A DNA stretch of 64,000 nt from JAJRXC01 sp047639555 (lineage in GTDB: Bacteria > Actinomycetota > Acidimicrobiia > Acidimicrobiales > Aldehydirespiratoraceae), in assembly GCA_047639555.1 (NCBI GenBank), contig JBLIOE010000001.1, forward strand, positions 1 through 64,000, in the 5' to 3' direction. How positions within the stretch are numbered: the stretch's first letter is position 1; each line of letters begins with the position of its first letter. The position numbers and the translations under genes were made by a program. Below, one piece after another: positions 10,409 to 18,175 of this stretch. The notes below the pieces were generated by a model. It was given only the letters and a program-made list of their open reading frames with translations, did no database searches and had not been told where the DNA came from.

Positions 10409-10582
10409 CTACTCCTCTTCGCCGTCGACCAAGTCCTTGGCCTTATCGGCGGCCATATCGACCTTGTCGTCGTGAGCGTCGGGGACCTTGTCCTTGGCCA
10501 CGTCGGCGGCCGTGTCGATGGCGTCTTCGACCTTGTCAGCGTTGCCGCCGATGAGGCCCTTGAGCTTGTCGAGAATGCCCAT
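10409..10582 (-). CDS. Small MT0933/Rv0909-type antitoxin-like protein
   Basis: A 57-residue, highly charged protein beginning MGILDKLKGLIGGNADKVED with repeated ADKV/AADVAKDK segments and an acidic tail. This matches the MT0933-type antitoxin-like family of actinobacteria (short helical proteins, MGxxDKxKxLxxxxADKV). A partner toxin gene is not visible next to it, so a toxin-antitoxin role is doubtful here; it may be a stress-associated small helical protein. The ATG at 10582 is preceded by GGAGCCCC. A strong terminator follows the gene. Confidence 0.75.
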   Translation of the reverse strand: MGILDKLKGLIGGNADKVEDAIDTAADVAKDKVPDAHDDKVDMAADKAKDLVDGEEE

Positions 10583-10683
10583 GTTGGGGCTCCTAATTGT
10601 GAGTCTTCGAATGCAGCAAAACTGCGGGATCACGCTACACCGCTAGTATCGATCGCGCTCACAAACCGCCTCGGAGAACAAAC

Positions 10684-11871
10684 ATGCCCGGTCCGCTCGA
10701 AGGAATTCGCGTTGTCGATATGACGCAGGTGGTGGCCGGGCCGGTCGCCTGCATGCTGCTCAGCGACCTCGGCGCCGACGTCATCAAGGTCGAACCACCG
10801 GCCTTCGGCGACCTCACTCGACTCGCTCAGTTCGCCAAGGGCGGGCTCAATAGCTCGGTCGTCAACAACAACCGCGGGAAGCGGTCGATCCAGGTCGATC
10901 TCCAGCAAGACGCGGGCCGCGACCTCGTGCTCGACCTCATCAAAGACGCCGACGTTGTTGTGCAGAACATGCGTCCCGGTGTGATGGAACGCCTTGGTGT
11001 GGGCTGGGAGGGCAGTTCGGCCGTGAACCCCGAGATCATCTACTGCTCGATGTCGGGCTATGGCGCCACAGGGCCGTACGCCGACCGAGCGGTGTACGAC
11101 CCGATCATTCAGGCCATGGCGGGGTATGTCGCCCTACAGGTCAATCCACAGGTGCCAATCCCCGACCTCGTGCGTAACGGGGTCGTCGACAAGGCCGCCG
11201 CCTGGATGGCTGCGCTCGCGATCACCAGCGCGCTCCACGCCCGCCACGAAGGCAAGGGCGGCCAACACATCGAACTCTCCATGCTCGATATCGCCGTGCA
11301 ATTCCTCTGGCCCGACGGCGGCATGGCCGACACGATGCTCGACCCCGATATCCCCCGCAGCTACCGGCTGAGCGAGATCTACACACTCAGCCAGTGCGCC
11401 GACGGTCACCTGGTGTACTTCGTCATCTCCGATAGCCAATTCCACGGCCTCTTCACCGCCCTCGGTCACGAGGAATGGATCGAGGCATGGGGTACCGCAG
11501 AGCAGCGGTCTGGTCGTCAAGAAGAACTCGGTGGCCTGTTGGGCAACGCCTTCCTCGACTGGAACGTCAGTGACCTCCTCCCCCGTATGCACGAGCACTC
11601 GGTGCCGTGCGGGCACGTGAATCAGATGGAAGACCTGCCCACGGATCCGCAGATTGTGCATAGCGAGACGTTCGTCGAGTGGGAGCACCCGACGGCGGGT
11701 CGTATTCGCAGCCCTCGCATGTCGGCCAAGTTCAGCGCCACACCACCCGAGTTCAAGGCTTCGGCTCCGCTTCTCAACGAACACATCGATGAGGTGCTCG
11801 CCGAGATCGGCATCACCGCCGAACAACGACAAGCGCTGCTTGAGGCTGGCGTGATCAAAACTCACGCTTAG
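10684..11871 (+). CDS. CaiB/BaiF (family III) CoA transferase
   Basis: Family III CoA transferase, 395 residues, moving CoA between carboxylic acids through an aspartyl-CoA thioester. Landmarks are the N-terminal PLEGIRVVDMTQVVAGP, LGADVIKVEPP, RGKRSIQVDL, SGYGATGPYADR and the catalytic Asp in YDPIIQAMAG. VPCGHVNQMEDLPTDPQ near the C-terminus is also typical. Substrate unknown. The ATG at 10684 follows a GGAGAACAAAC stretch. Confidence 0.9.
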   Translation: MPGPLEGIRVVDMTQVVAGPVACMLLSDLGADVIKVEPPAFGDLTRLAQFAKGGLNSSVVNNNRGKRSIQVDLQQDAGRDLVLDLIKDADVVVQNMRPGVMERLGVGWEGSSAVNPEIIYCSMSGYGATGPYADRAVYDPIIQAMAGYVALQVNPQVPIPDLVRNGVVDKAAAWMAALAITSALHARHEGKGGQHIELSMLDIAVQFLWPDGGMADTMLDPDIPRSYRLSEIYTLSQCADGHLVYFVISDSQFHGLFTALGHEEWIEAWGTAEQRSGRQEELGGLLGNAFLDWNVSDLLPRMHEHSVPCGHVNQMEDLPTDPQIVHSETFVEWEHPTAGRIRSPRMSAKFSATPPEFKASAPLLNEHIDEVLAEIGITAEQRQALLEAGVIKTHA

Positions 11872-11891
11872 GGCGCGGTATCCTGACGGTC

Positions 11892-12596
11892 ATGACCTAC
11901 AGCGATCTTGACCTCCGACCGGTTGCCGCCCTCGACGAGGGCACCCGCGGCGAATTCGTCGTGCGGGTGTATCAGCACCTTCTCGCCGCCATCGGCGTCT
12001 TTGTCGGTATCGAGGCGATCTTCCTCAATACGCCGATCGCCGAAGGGATCTACGACTTCGTCCAAAACAGCGGACTCAGCTGGATCCTTATCTTCGGCGG
12101 CTTCATGGTGGGCCAGTCGATCGTGTCCAAGGCCTCCGTTGATCTCCTCAACCCACAGAAGCAATACGCCGCCCTCTTCGGTTCGGCCCTGCTCTACGCG
12201 GTGCTCTTCGCTCCCATGCTCCACTGGGCCTTCCGCAGCCCGAGCAACGGCGGCACCACGGTCGCCGCCGCAGCCCTCGTCACGGGAATTGCCTTTGGCG
12301 GGCTCACCGTCATCGGCTTCGTCACCCGCAAGGACCTTTCGTTCCTCCGGCCGATCGTGATGTACGGCTTCGTCATGGCGCTGGCGCTGATCGTTGCTGC
12401 GCTGATCTTCGGCTTCAATCTCGGCGTGTGGTTCTCGCTCGCCATGGTCGCCCTCTCGGGTGTGTCGATTCTCTACCAGACCCAAACGATCATTCGGAAG
12501 TACCCGGCCCAGGCTCACGTTGCCGCAAGCCTGGGCCTCTTCTCATCGGTCATGACGATGTTCTGGTACATCCTTCAGCTGTTCATGCGCCGCTAG
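11892..12596 (+). CDS. Bax inhibitor-1 / YccA-like integral membrane protein
   Basis: Membrane protein of 234 residues with about seven hydrophobic segments and the arrangement of the bacterial Bax inhibitor-1 family (N-terminal VVRVYQHLLAAIGVFVGIEA, ending MFWYILQLFMRR). BI-1 relatives act as pH-gated calcium leak channels or modulate membrane proteases. The ATG at 11892 has TATCCT seven bases upstream (11879-11884). Its stop overlaps that of convergent lon by four bases. In enterobacteria the BI-1 protein YccA interacts with FtsH; its pairing with lon here may be coincidence. Confidence 0.82.
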   Translation: MTYSDLDLRPVAALDEGTRGEFVVRVYQHLLAAIGVFVGIEAIFLNTPIAEGIYDFVQNSGLSWILIFGGFMVGQSIVSKASVDLLNPQKQYAALFGSALLYAVLFAPMLHWAFRSPSNGGTTVAAAALVTGIAFGGLTVIGFVTRKDLSFLRPIVMYGFVMALALIVAALIFGFNLGVWFSLAMVALSGVSILYQTQTIIRKYPAQAHVAASLGLFSSVMTMFWYILQLFMRR

Positions 12597-14908
12597 GCCA
12601 GCGCGACGGCGAGGGCTTCCTCGACGGTCGACACCAGGTGCACCGTCATTTCGTTGCGGACCTGTTCGGGAATGTCGTCGACATCGCCACCATTGGCGAT
12701 CGGCAAGATCACGTCGGTCACCCCGGCCCGGTGCGCGGCGAGCACCTTCTCCTTCACGCCGCCGATCGGGAGCACCCGACCCTGCAGGGTGACCTCACCG
12801 GTCATAGCGACGTCGCCTCGCACTCGTCGACCCTGTAGAAGGCTGACCAGCGCGACGGCCATCGTGACCCCAGCGGACGGACCATCCTTGGGCACGGCTC
12901 CCGCCGGGAAATGCACATGGACCCGACGATCGTCGGGGAGCTCGATGTTGAGTTGCTCGGCGTTGGCCTGGAGATAGCTGAGCGCAATCTGCGCCGACTC
13001 CTGCATCACGTCGCCCAACTGGCCGGTGAGCAAGAGACCGCGCTCACCGGGCATCACTGCGGTCTCCACGAACAGCACATCACCGCCCGCGCCGGTGACC
13101 GCGAGCCCGGTCGCGACACCCGGATCAACAGTGCGTTCAGCCGGCACCTCACGGTGACCAGGCCGACCCAGGGCGTCGACAACCTCAGCATCATCCACGA
13201 TGATCGGCCCCTCGGTGCCACGAGCCACCTTCGTTGCCGCTCGACGGAGCAGCCGGTCGAGCCGACGCTCCAGCGAACGCACGCCCGCCTCCCGGGTGTA
13301 GTCGCCGACGACGGTGCGAACGATTTCCTCGCCAATCACGACCTCGTCGGGGCGCACGCCGTTGTGCTCGAACAGCCGAGGCAATAGGTGATCGCGGGCG
13401 ATCGTGACCTTCTCGTCCTCGCTGTACCCGCGTAGCGAGATGATCTCCATCCGGTCAAGCAGCGGCGCGGGTAGACGTTCGATCTCGTTCGCGGTTGCGA
13501 CGAACACCACGTCGCTGAGATCGAGATCGACCTCCAGGTAGTTGTCGCGGAACGTGTTGTTCTGCTCGGGGTCGAGCACTTCGAGGAGCGCGGCCCCGGG
13601 GTCGCCGCGATGGTCCGATCCGATCTTGTCGATCTCGTCGAGCAGGATGACCGGATTCATCGAACCCGCTTCCGTGAGCGCGCGAACAATTCGGCCCGGC
13701 CTCGCCCCGACATAGGTTCGACGATGGCCGCGGATCTCCGCTTCATCGTGAATTCCGCCCAGCGACATACGGACAAACTCGCGCCCGAGCGTGCGCGCAA
13801 TCGACTGTCCGAGTGAGGTCTTGCCCACGCCCGGAGGGCCAGCCAGCGCCAAGATGGTGCCACCCCGAGCCCGACTCGAATCAACGGACCGCTCTGCTCG
13901 TAGTCGGCGAACTGCCAGGAACTCGATGATGCGCTCCTTCACGTCGTCGAGCCCGGTGTGGTCGGCGTCGAGCACCTCCCGCGCTCGATCGAGATCGAGG
14001 TCGTCCTCCGACTGAGTCACCCAGGGAATCTCGAGCGTCGTGTCAAGCCAGGTACGGATCCACGAAGACTCCTGGCTCTGCGGGCCGGCCTGCTCGAGTC
14101 GGACGATCTCCTTCTCGATCGCCTCGACGACAGGTTCGGCAAGGCCCGCTTCAACCAAGACCTGCAGCCGAGCTCGATAGGTGACCACCGCGTCACCGTC
14201 GCCCTCGCCCAGTTCCTCTTGGATTGCGGCCAACTGTCGACGAAGCACTGCTTCGCGTTGAGCCGACTCGATCTCGCCGTTCACCGTACGACTGACATCG
14301 CCGGAGACTTCTGCCTCTGTTGCTGCGGCCTCGGCCCACTCTGTGGCCATCACCAGTCGGGCATCGACCTCGACCGCCTCAAGCAGCTCAATACGCTGCG
14401 CGTCTTCGAGCCCGGGCCACCAGGCGATGGTGTCGGCCAGGGCGCCCGGATCGTCCACATCGTGGAGGAGGCGGGCCATCCGTTCGCCACCTACCGCCTT
14501 CAACAAGCGCGTGGCCGCGGCGCGGTAGCGTTCGGCCAGATCGCGAGTTGCCGCGGTTGGTTCGACGGCGTCGATCAGCGTTACTTCGACCAGGAGCGCG
14601 CCGCTGGGGTCGAGCGACCCGCTGCCCACCCGCACACGGGCAACACCACGAATGACAAAACCTTCGCTGCCGCCGGGTAGCGCGCCGCGCTGCTCGATGT
14701 GGACAAGCGTGCCGATCGACTGGCTGGCTTCGCCGTCTCGGGGCACAAGGACAAGATGATCGTCGTAGTCGCTCGCGCGGGCGAAGGCCATGGTGGCCTC
14801 TGAGGTCTCGACCTGGATGGTGACGACCATCTCGGGGAGGACTATTCCCGACGCCGGCAGGACCGGAACCGTGCGGGTGTCGTGAAGAACGGGGTTGTCA
14901 GCTGTCAT
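12593..14908 (-). CDS. lon: Lon ATP-dependent serine protease
   Basis: Lon protease of 771 residues: N-terminal substrate-binding domain (PVLPASGIVLPEMVVTI), coiled linker, AAA+ module with Walker A GPPGVGKT and Walker B VILLDEIDKIG, and the Ser-Lys protease domain with PKDGPSAGVTM (Ser) and GGVKEKVLAAHRAG (Lys). It degrades misfolded and regulatory proteins. The ATG at 14908 has AAAGGAAA upstream. I looked for a HAIR (HspR) repeat in the promoter and saw none. Confidence 0.95.
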   Translation of the reverse strand: MTADNPVLHDTRTVPVLPASGIVLPEMVVTIQVETSEATMAFARASDYDDHLVLVPRDGEASQSIGTLVHIEQRGALPGGSEGFVIRGVARVRVGSGSLDPSGALLVEVTLIDAVEPTAATRDLAERYRAAATRLLKAVGGERMARLLHDVDDPGALADTIAWWPGLEDAQRIELLEAVEVDARLVMATEWAEAAATEAEVSGDVSRTVNGEIESAQREAVLRRQLAAIQEELGEGDGDAVVTYRARLQVLVEAGLAEPVVEAIEKEIVRLEQAGPQSQESSWIRTWLDTTLEIPWVTQSEDDLDLDRAREVLDADHTGLDDVKERIIEFLAVRRLRAERSVDSSRARGGTILALAGPPGVGKTSLGQSIARTLGREFVRMSLGGIHDEAEIRGHRRTYVGARPGRIVRALTEAGSMNPVILLDEIDKIGSDHRGDPGAALLEVLDPEQNNTFRDNYLEVDLDLSDVVFVATANEIERLPAPLLDRMEIISLRGYSEDEKVTIARDHLLPRLFEHNGVRPDEVVIGEEIVRTVVGDYTREAGVRSLERRLDRLLRRAATKVARGTEGPIIVDDAEVVDALGRPGHREVPAERTVDPGVATGLAVTGAGGDVLFVETAVMPGERGLLLTGQLGDVMQESAQIALSYLQANAEQLNIELPDDRRVHVHFPAGAVPKDGPSAGVTMAVALVSLLQGRRVRGDVAMTGEVTLQGRVLPIGGVKEKVLAAHRAGVTDVILPIANGGDVDDIPEQVRNEMTVHLVSTVEEALAVALA

Positions 14909-14971
14909 GTAATAGTTTCCTTTAGGCTCTTGATTACATACTTACAACCCTCTAAGGTCTTTGATATTCCC

Positions 14972-15481
14972 ATGGCTACCAAAACTCGAAACCCCATCCC
15001 CAACGTCGATCCCGCCACGCTCGCGGCGTGGTTCGATGACGCCATCCCCACCGGCTGGTTCCACGGATCGGCAACGATCCGCTACGACGCCGACGAGATC
15101 CTCATCACGGGGGATCTTGGTCCTCCCGGTGCCGGGTTGAACCACGAACAGCAGATCGTCGCCTATCGCGAGGCCACCCGAGAGCAGCGAATGGCGATTG
15201 CCGACGAGGCAGAAGAGAACTTCCGGCGCACGGTCAGCTGGGGTGTCACCTGTGGTGAGACCGAAATGCGTTTCACGACCGTCAATGCGCCGGCCATGAC
15301 CCGACTTCGACTCGAAGAGCGCCAGGTGCTCGACACGCTCATCGACGGTGGTATCGCCCGCAGCCGCAGCGAGGCATTGGCCTGGTGCGTTCGCCTGGTC
15401 GGTGAACACGAGGGCGATTGGATCACGGAGCTCCGCGAGGCGATCGCTCGGGTGGACGAGGTCCGCAACCAGCGAACCTAG
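14972..15481 (+). CDS. Hypothetical protein with possible C-terminal ribbon-helix-helix segment
   Basis: A 169-residue soluble protein divergent from lon. The first two thirds are unrecognised (FDDAIPTGWFHGSATIRYD, then GDLGPPG). The last third, MTRLRLEERQVLDTLIDGG followed by ARSRSEALAWCV, has the spacing of a ribbon-helix-helix DNA-binding motif. A regulatory role, perhaps on lon, is only inference. The start at 14972 is chosen because the upstream extension overlaps the lon 5' end and is of poor composition. Its stop overlaps the next convergent gene by four bases. Confidence 0.6.
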   Translation: MATKTRNPIPNVDPATLAAWFDDAIPTGWFHGSATIRYDADEILITGDLGPPGAGLNHEQQIVAYREATREQRMAIADEAEENFRRTVSWGVTCGETEMRFTTVNAPAMTRLRLEERQVLDTLIDGGIARSRSEALAWCVRLVGEHEGDWITELREAIARVDEVRNQRT

Positions 15482-16467
15482 AAGTACTCGCGCCAGTCGT
15501 CGAACACTCCCTCGCTGTCGCCCGCCTCGACCATCAGTCGCGCTAGCGGTAGCGAGTCGATCGACGGACCGACGACACCGAATTCAGTGGCGAAGAATGC
15601 TGCGGTGATACCCCGAACCGCGACACCGAGCTCACTGTCGTCATCGATGATTCCTTCGAGGTGATTGCCATCGACCAGCGTGACGAGCAGCCGACGTTCC
15701 CCGAGCTGGGCGTATGACGCGGTGCCGCTCACATACGGCACAATGAGATCGGCATCACCATGGAGCACCATCACTGCCACCCCAGGTCGTGGCGTGCCGA
15801 AGCCCGCGGACATCACGACCGCAGCGTTGATCCTTACGTCGGCGTCGGTGCCCACTGCCGCCCCGGCGGTGGTGAGTCCTCCAAGGGAGTGACCAACCAT
15901 GCCGATGCGGTCGGGGTCGATGCGTCCCGCCAGGTCAGGGTCGGCCAGCACTGAGTCGATGAGGAAGCTGACGTCGCCCACCTGACCTTCGATGTCGCCG
16001 GTGTTTAAGAACCCTCCCGACACGTCGTTGTTCGTCAGCGGGAACGCCGGCGCAACCACGACGAACCCGTTGGCGGAAAGATCGGTGCGGTGCATCACAT
16101 GGCTGCGAGGATGACCGGTGAGCCCGTGGGCGAAGATGATCAGGGGTGCCGGCTCCGCCGTGGCGGGCGTGTCGATCCACACATCCATCGTGCGAGACGA
16201 GAGCTCATCAGACTCGGCCGTGGCGGGAGTGATGCGGGATTCGTCGACGTAGGAGCGCGTGATCTGGGCCTGCTCGACCGGTGCCGCACTGGTGGTTGGC
16301 GCCGCCGTGATCGGTGCCGCAGTATTGGTCGCAGCAGTGGTGACCGGAGCGACCAACGTGGTGGTCGTGGTTGTCGCGGCGGCCTCGCTGGCGCTGTCGC
16401 CGCCACAGGATGCAGCGAGCAGCGCAAAAGCAAGCAGTGTGGGGAGGATTGCGGATCGTCGTAGCAT
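15478..16467 (-). CDS. Secreted lipoprotein alpha/beta hydrolase, chlorophyllase/PET-hydrolase-like
   Basis: A 329-residue exported lipoprotein. Signal peptide with lipobox LAASC, a Thr/Ala-rich linker, then an alpha/beta hydrolase with the oxyanion-region FAHGLTGHP, nucleophile elbow GHSLGGLT (Ser), a likely acid in HGDADLIVPY, and the His in DGNHLEG. This layout fits chlorophyllase, cutinase-like and dienelactone-hydrolase-like esterases; the substrate is unknown. The ATG at 16467 is chosen for the signal peptide. It ends a short run of minus-strand genes beginning at mftA, but the 37 bases after mftC do not show whether it is co-transcribed. Confidence 0.8.
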   Translation of the reverse strand: MLRRSAILPTLLAFALLAASCGGDSASEAAATTTTTTLVAPVTTAATNTAAPITAAPTTSAAPVEQAQITRSYVDESRITPATAESDELSSRTMDVWIDTPATAEPAPLIIFAHGLTGHPRSHVMHRTDLSANGFVVVAPAFPLTNNDVSGGFLNTGDIEGQVGDVSFLIDSVLADPDLAGRIDPDRIGMVGHSLGGLTTAGAAVGTDADVRINAAVVMSAGFGTPRPGVAVMVLHGDADLIVPYVSGTASYAQLGERRLLVTLVDGNHLEGIIDDDSELGVAVRGITAAFFATEFGVVGPSIDSLPLARLMVEAGDSEGVFDDWREYF

Positions 16468-16504
16468 GATGGTGGGCTCCTGGCGTGGGCACGCCCCCAC
16501 CGGA

Positions 16505-17680
16505 CTAATTGGGCTTCGCGCCCAACGCAACCCGAACTGGCTTCGAGTGATCCGAGCCGACGGGCCGGAGGGCCTGATCAGCCGCCTCAACCAGCGCCTC
16601 ACCATGGCCCAGTACACACTCGGGGTCTGGGCCATCCAATGGAATGCCGGTGAAGAACTTGGCGGCCATACAGCCGCCCTGGCAAGCGTCAAAGTGGCCG
16701 CATGACGCGCAGGCGCCAGCCGATTGCGGCTCGCGAAGCTCGGTAAAGAGTTCGCTCTCCTGCCACACCTTCTTGAAGCCGCCCTCATCCCGGACACTGC
16801 CCGCGAGGAAATCGTCATGCAGCACGAAGGGGCAGGCGTACACATCGCCGAGCGGGTCGATGAGGCAGACCACGCGGCCGGCTCCACACAGGTTCAGACC
16901 CGGGAGCGCTTCGCCGAGGGCGGAGAGGTGGAAGAAGGAATCACCGGTGAGGACATCGGGTCGATCCAGGAGCCAGTGGTAAAGATCGCGCTGCTGCTGA
17001 GCGGTGGGGTGGAGCTCGTGCCAGCTGTCGGCGCCGCGCCCGGCAGGACGGAATCGGGTGAGGCGGAGCTGGGCGCCGAGGCGGTCGGCCATCGCCTTGA
17101 ACTCGTCGACCTGTGGGATGTTGTGACGAGTCATCACCACAGAGATCTTGAACTCGCCGAACCCCGCTTCGTAGAGGTGTTCCATCGCCGTGACCGCCGT
17201 GGCGAATGAACCTTCGCCGCGAATCGCGTCGTTGGTTTCGGCGTCGGCGCCATCGATCGAGATCTGGACGTCGACGTAGTCCATGGTGACGAGCTTCGCG
17301 GCAACTTCGGCATCGATCTGCGAGCCGTTGGTCGAGAACTTCACGCCGACGCCATGATCGACGGCGTACTGCACGAGGTGCCAAAAGTCTGGTCGAATCG
17401 TGGGCTCGCCGCCGCCGATGTTGATGTAGAAGACCTGCATCCGCTCGAGCTCATCGATGACTGCTTCGGCCTCGGCCGTGCTGAGCTCGTTCGGGTCGCG
17501 TCGCCCGCTTGATGACAGGCAGTGCACACAAGCCAGGTTGCAGGCGTAGGTCAGTTCCCAGGTGAGGCAAATCGGCGCATCAAGGCCCGCCTTCATCTGG
17601 TTGGACAAGCCACTCTGTTTCACCGGCGACAACGCGAGATTGTCGGGAGCGAGAGTGGGGGGAACTTGCAGATCGGTCAT
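16505..17680 (-). CDS. mftC: MftC, mycofactocin radical SAM maturase
   Basis: Radical SAM/SPASM enzyme of 391 residues. MftC oxidatively decarboxylates the C-terminal Tyr of MftA and then joins it to the neighbouring Val. The SAM cluster CNLACVHC gives Cys47, Cys51 and Cys54. YINIGGGEPTIR is the GGE motif, and the C-terminal SPASM ligands lie in GDVYACPF, ACASCGHFDACQGGCM and PDPECV. The N-terminus contains APICLTWELTYACN, as in known MftC. The ATG at 17680 overlaps the mftB stop (ATGA), so translation is coupled. Confidence 0.96.
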   Translation of the reverse strand: MTDLQVPPTLAPDNLALSPVKQSGLSNQMKAGLDAPICLTWELTYACNLACVHCLSSSGRRDPNELSTAEAEAVIDELERMQVFYINIGGGEPTIRPDFWHLVQYAVDHGVGVKFSTNGSQIDAEVAAKLVTMDYVDVQISIDGADAETNDAIRGEGSFATAVTAMEHLYEAGFGEFKISVVMTRHNIPQVDEFKAMADRLGAQLRLTRFRPAGRGADSWHELHPTAQQQRDLYHWLLDRPDVLTGDSFFHLSALGEALPGLNLCGAGRVVCLIDPLGDVYACPFVLHDDFLAGSVRDEGGFKKVWQESELFTELREPQSAGACASCGHFDACQGGCMAAKFFTGIPLDGPDPECVLGHGEALVEAADQALRPVGSDHSKPVRVALGAKPN

Positions 17681-17958
17681 GCGGCTACTCCGTCGTGGGC
17701 AACAAGAAAGTCGGACGCGGCGAGCGACGCCAACGCCTTTTCGAATGACGGCCAACGCCGCGGGTCAATTCCGGCTGCATCGAAGGCAGCTCGGGGGTTT
17801 GGGTGATCATCGAGCGATTCCACGAGCGTGACCAACTCAGGCGCGCGAAGGAAGTTCAAGCGTCGGTTGCCGTAGTGATACGCCAGCGCCCCGAACGGCT
17901 CGGGGCGAAGAGCGACACGCTCATGCAATCGATAACAAGTACCAGCGTCGAATGACAC
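17677..17958 (-). CDS. mftB: MftB, precursor-binding (RRE) chaperone
   Basis: A 93-residue RRE-type protein that binds the MftA leader and presents it to MftC. The sequence opens SFDAGTCYRLHERVALRPEP and continues FGALAYHYGNRRLNFL, typical of MftB. The GTG at 17958 comes four bases after the mftA stop codon, and the stop overlaps mftC. The start is placed there because upstream codons read through mftA in another frame. Confidence 0.93.
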   Translation of the reverse strand: MSFDAGTCYRLHERVALRPEPFGALAYHYGNRRLNFLRAPELVTLVESLDDHPNPRAAFDAAGIDPRRWPSFEKALASLAASDFLVAHDGVAA

Positions 17959-17962
17959 GGAA

Positions 17963-18115
17963 TTAGTAGACGCCGCACATTCCGTCGATGGAGATCTCCT
18001 CGACGAGCATTTCTTCGACAAGCACAGCTTCCTCGACGAGCGTTTCTTCAACGAGCACAGCGGCTTCGGCCTGGTCGGCGGCTTCGGCCTGGTCGGCGAT
18101 ATCGGTCGGCTCCAT
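17963..18115 (-). CDS. mftA: MftA, mycofactocin precursor peptide
   Basis: A 50-residue ribosomal precursor ending in the invariant core IDGMCGVY, whose last two residues become mycofactocin. The ATG at 18115 has an excellent AGGAGG Shine-Dalgarno. The leader is unusual: it contains the duplicated segment ADQAEA ADQAEA and four LVEE blocks (LVEET, LVEEA, LVEEM, LVEEIS), whereas MftA leaders I recall have a single LVEE before the core. The gene heads a tight mftA-mftB-mftC operon. Confidence 0.97.
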   Translation of the reverse strand: MEPTDIADQAEAADQAEAAVLVEETLVEEAVLVEEMLVEEISIDGMCGVY

Positions 18116-18134
18116 GGGGCCCTCCTAGATCAAG

Positions 18135-18161
18135 CGATCATGATGATCGAACGCCTTTCTA
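18135..18161 (-). promoter_or_regulatory. mftA promoter with palindromic operator candidate
   Basis: Between the upstream signalling gene and mftA lies the odd palindrome CGATCAT-G-ATGATCG (18135-18149), ending 20 bases before the mftA start codon. A minus-strand TAGAAA (18156-18161) sits just upstream and would place the transcription start inside the palindrome. This is the geometry of a repressor site. A TetR-family MftR represses mft genes in mycobacteria; no mftR is visible here, so the regulator is unknown. Confidence 0.5.
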
Positions 18162-18175
18162 GCAGCGTCGAGCGC

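Noticed and set aside
10409..10582. Complete toxin-antitoxin pair
   Set aside because: Only the MT0933-type small protein is present; both neighbours are metabolic enzymes and no toxin frame adjoins it.
14909..14971. HspR/HAIR operator before lon
   Set aside because: No CTTGAGT-N7-ACTCAAG-like repeat was found in the gap.
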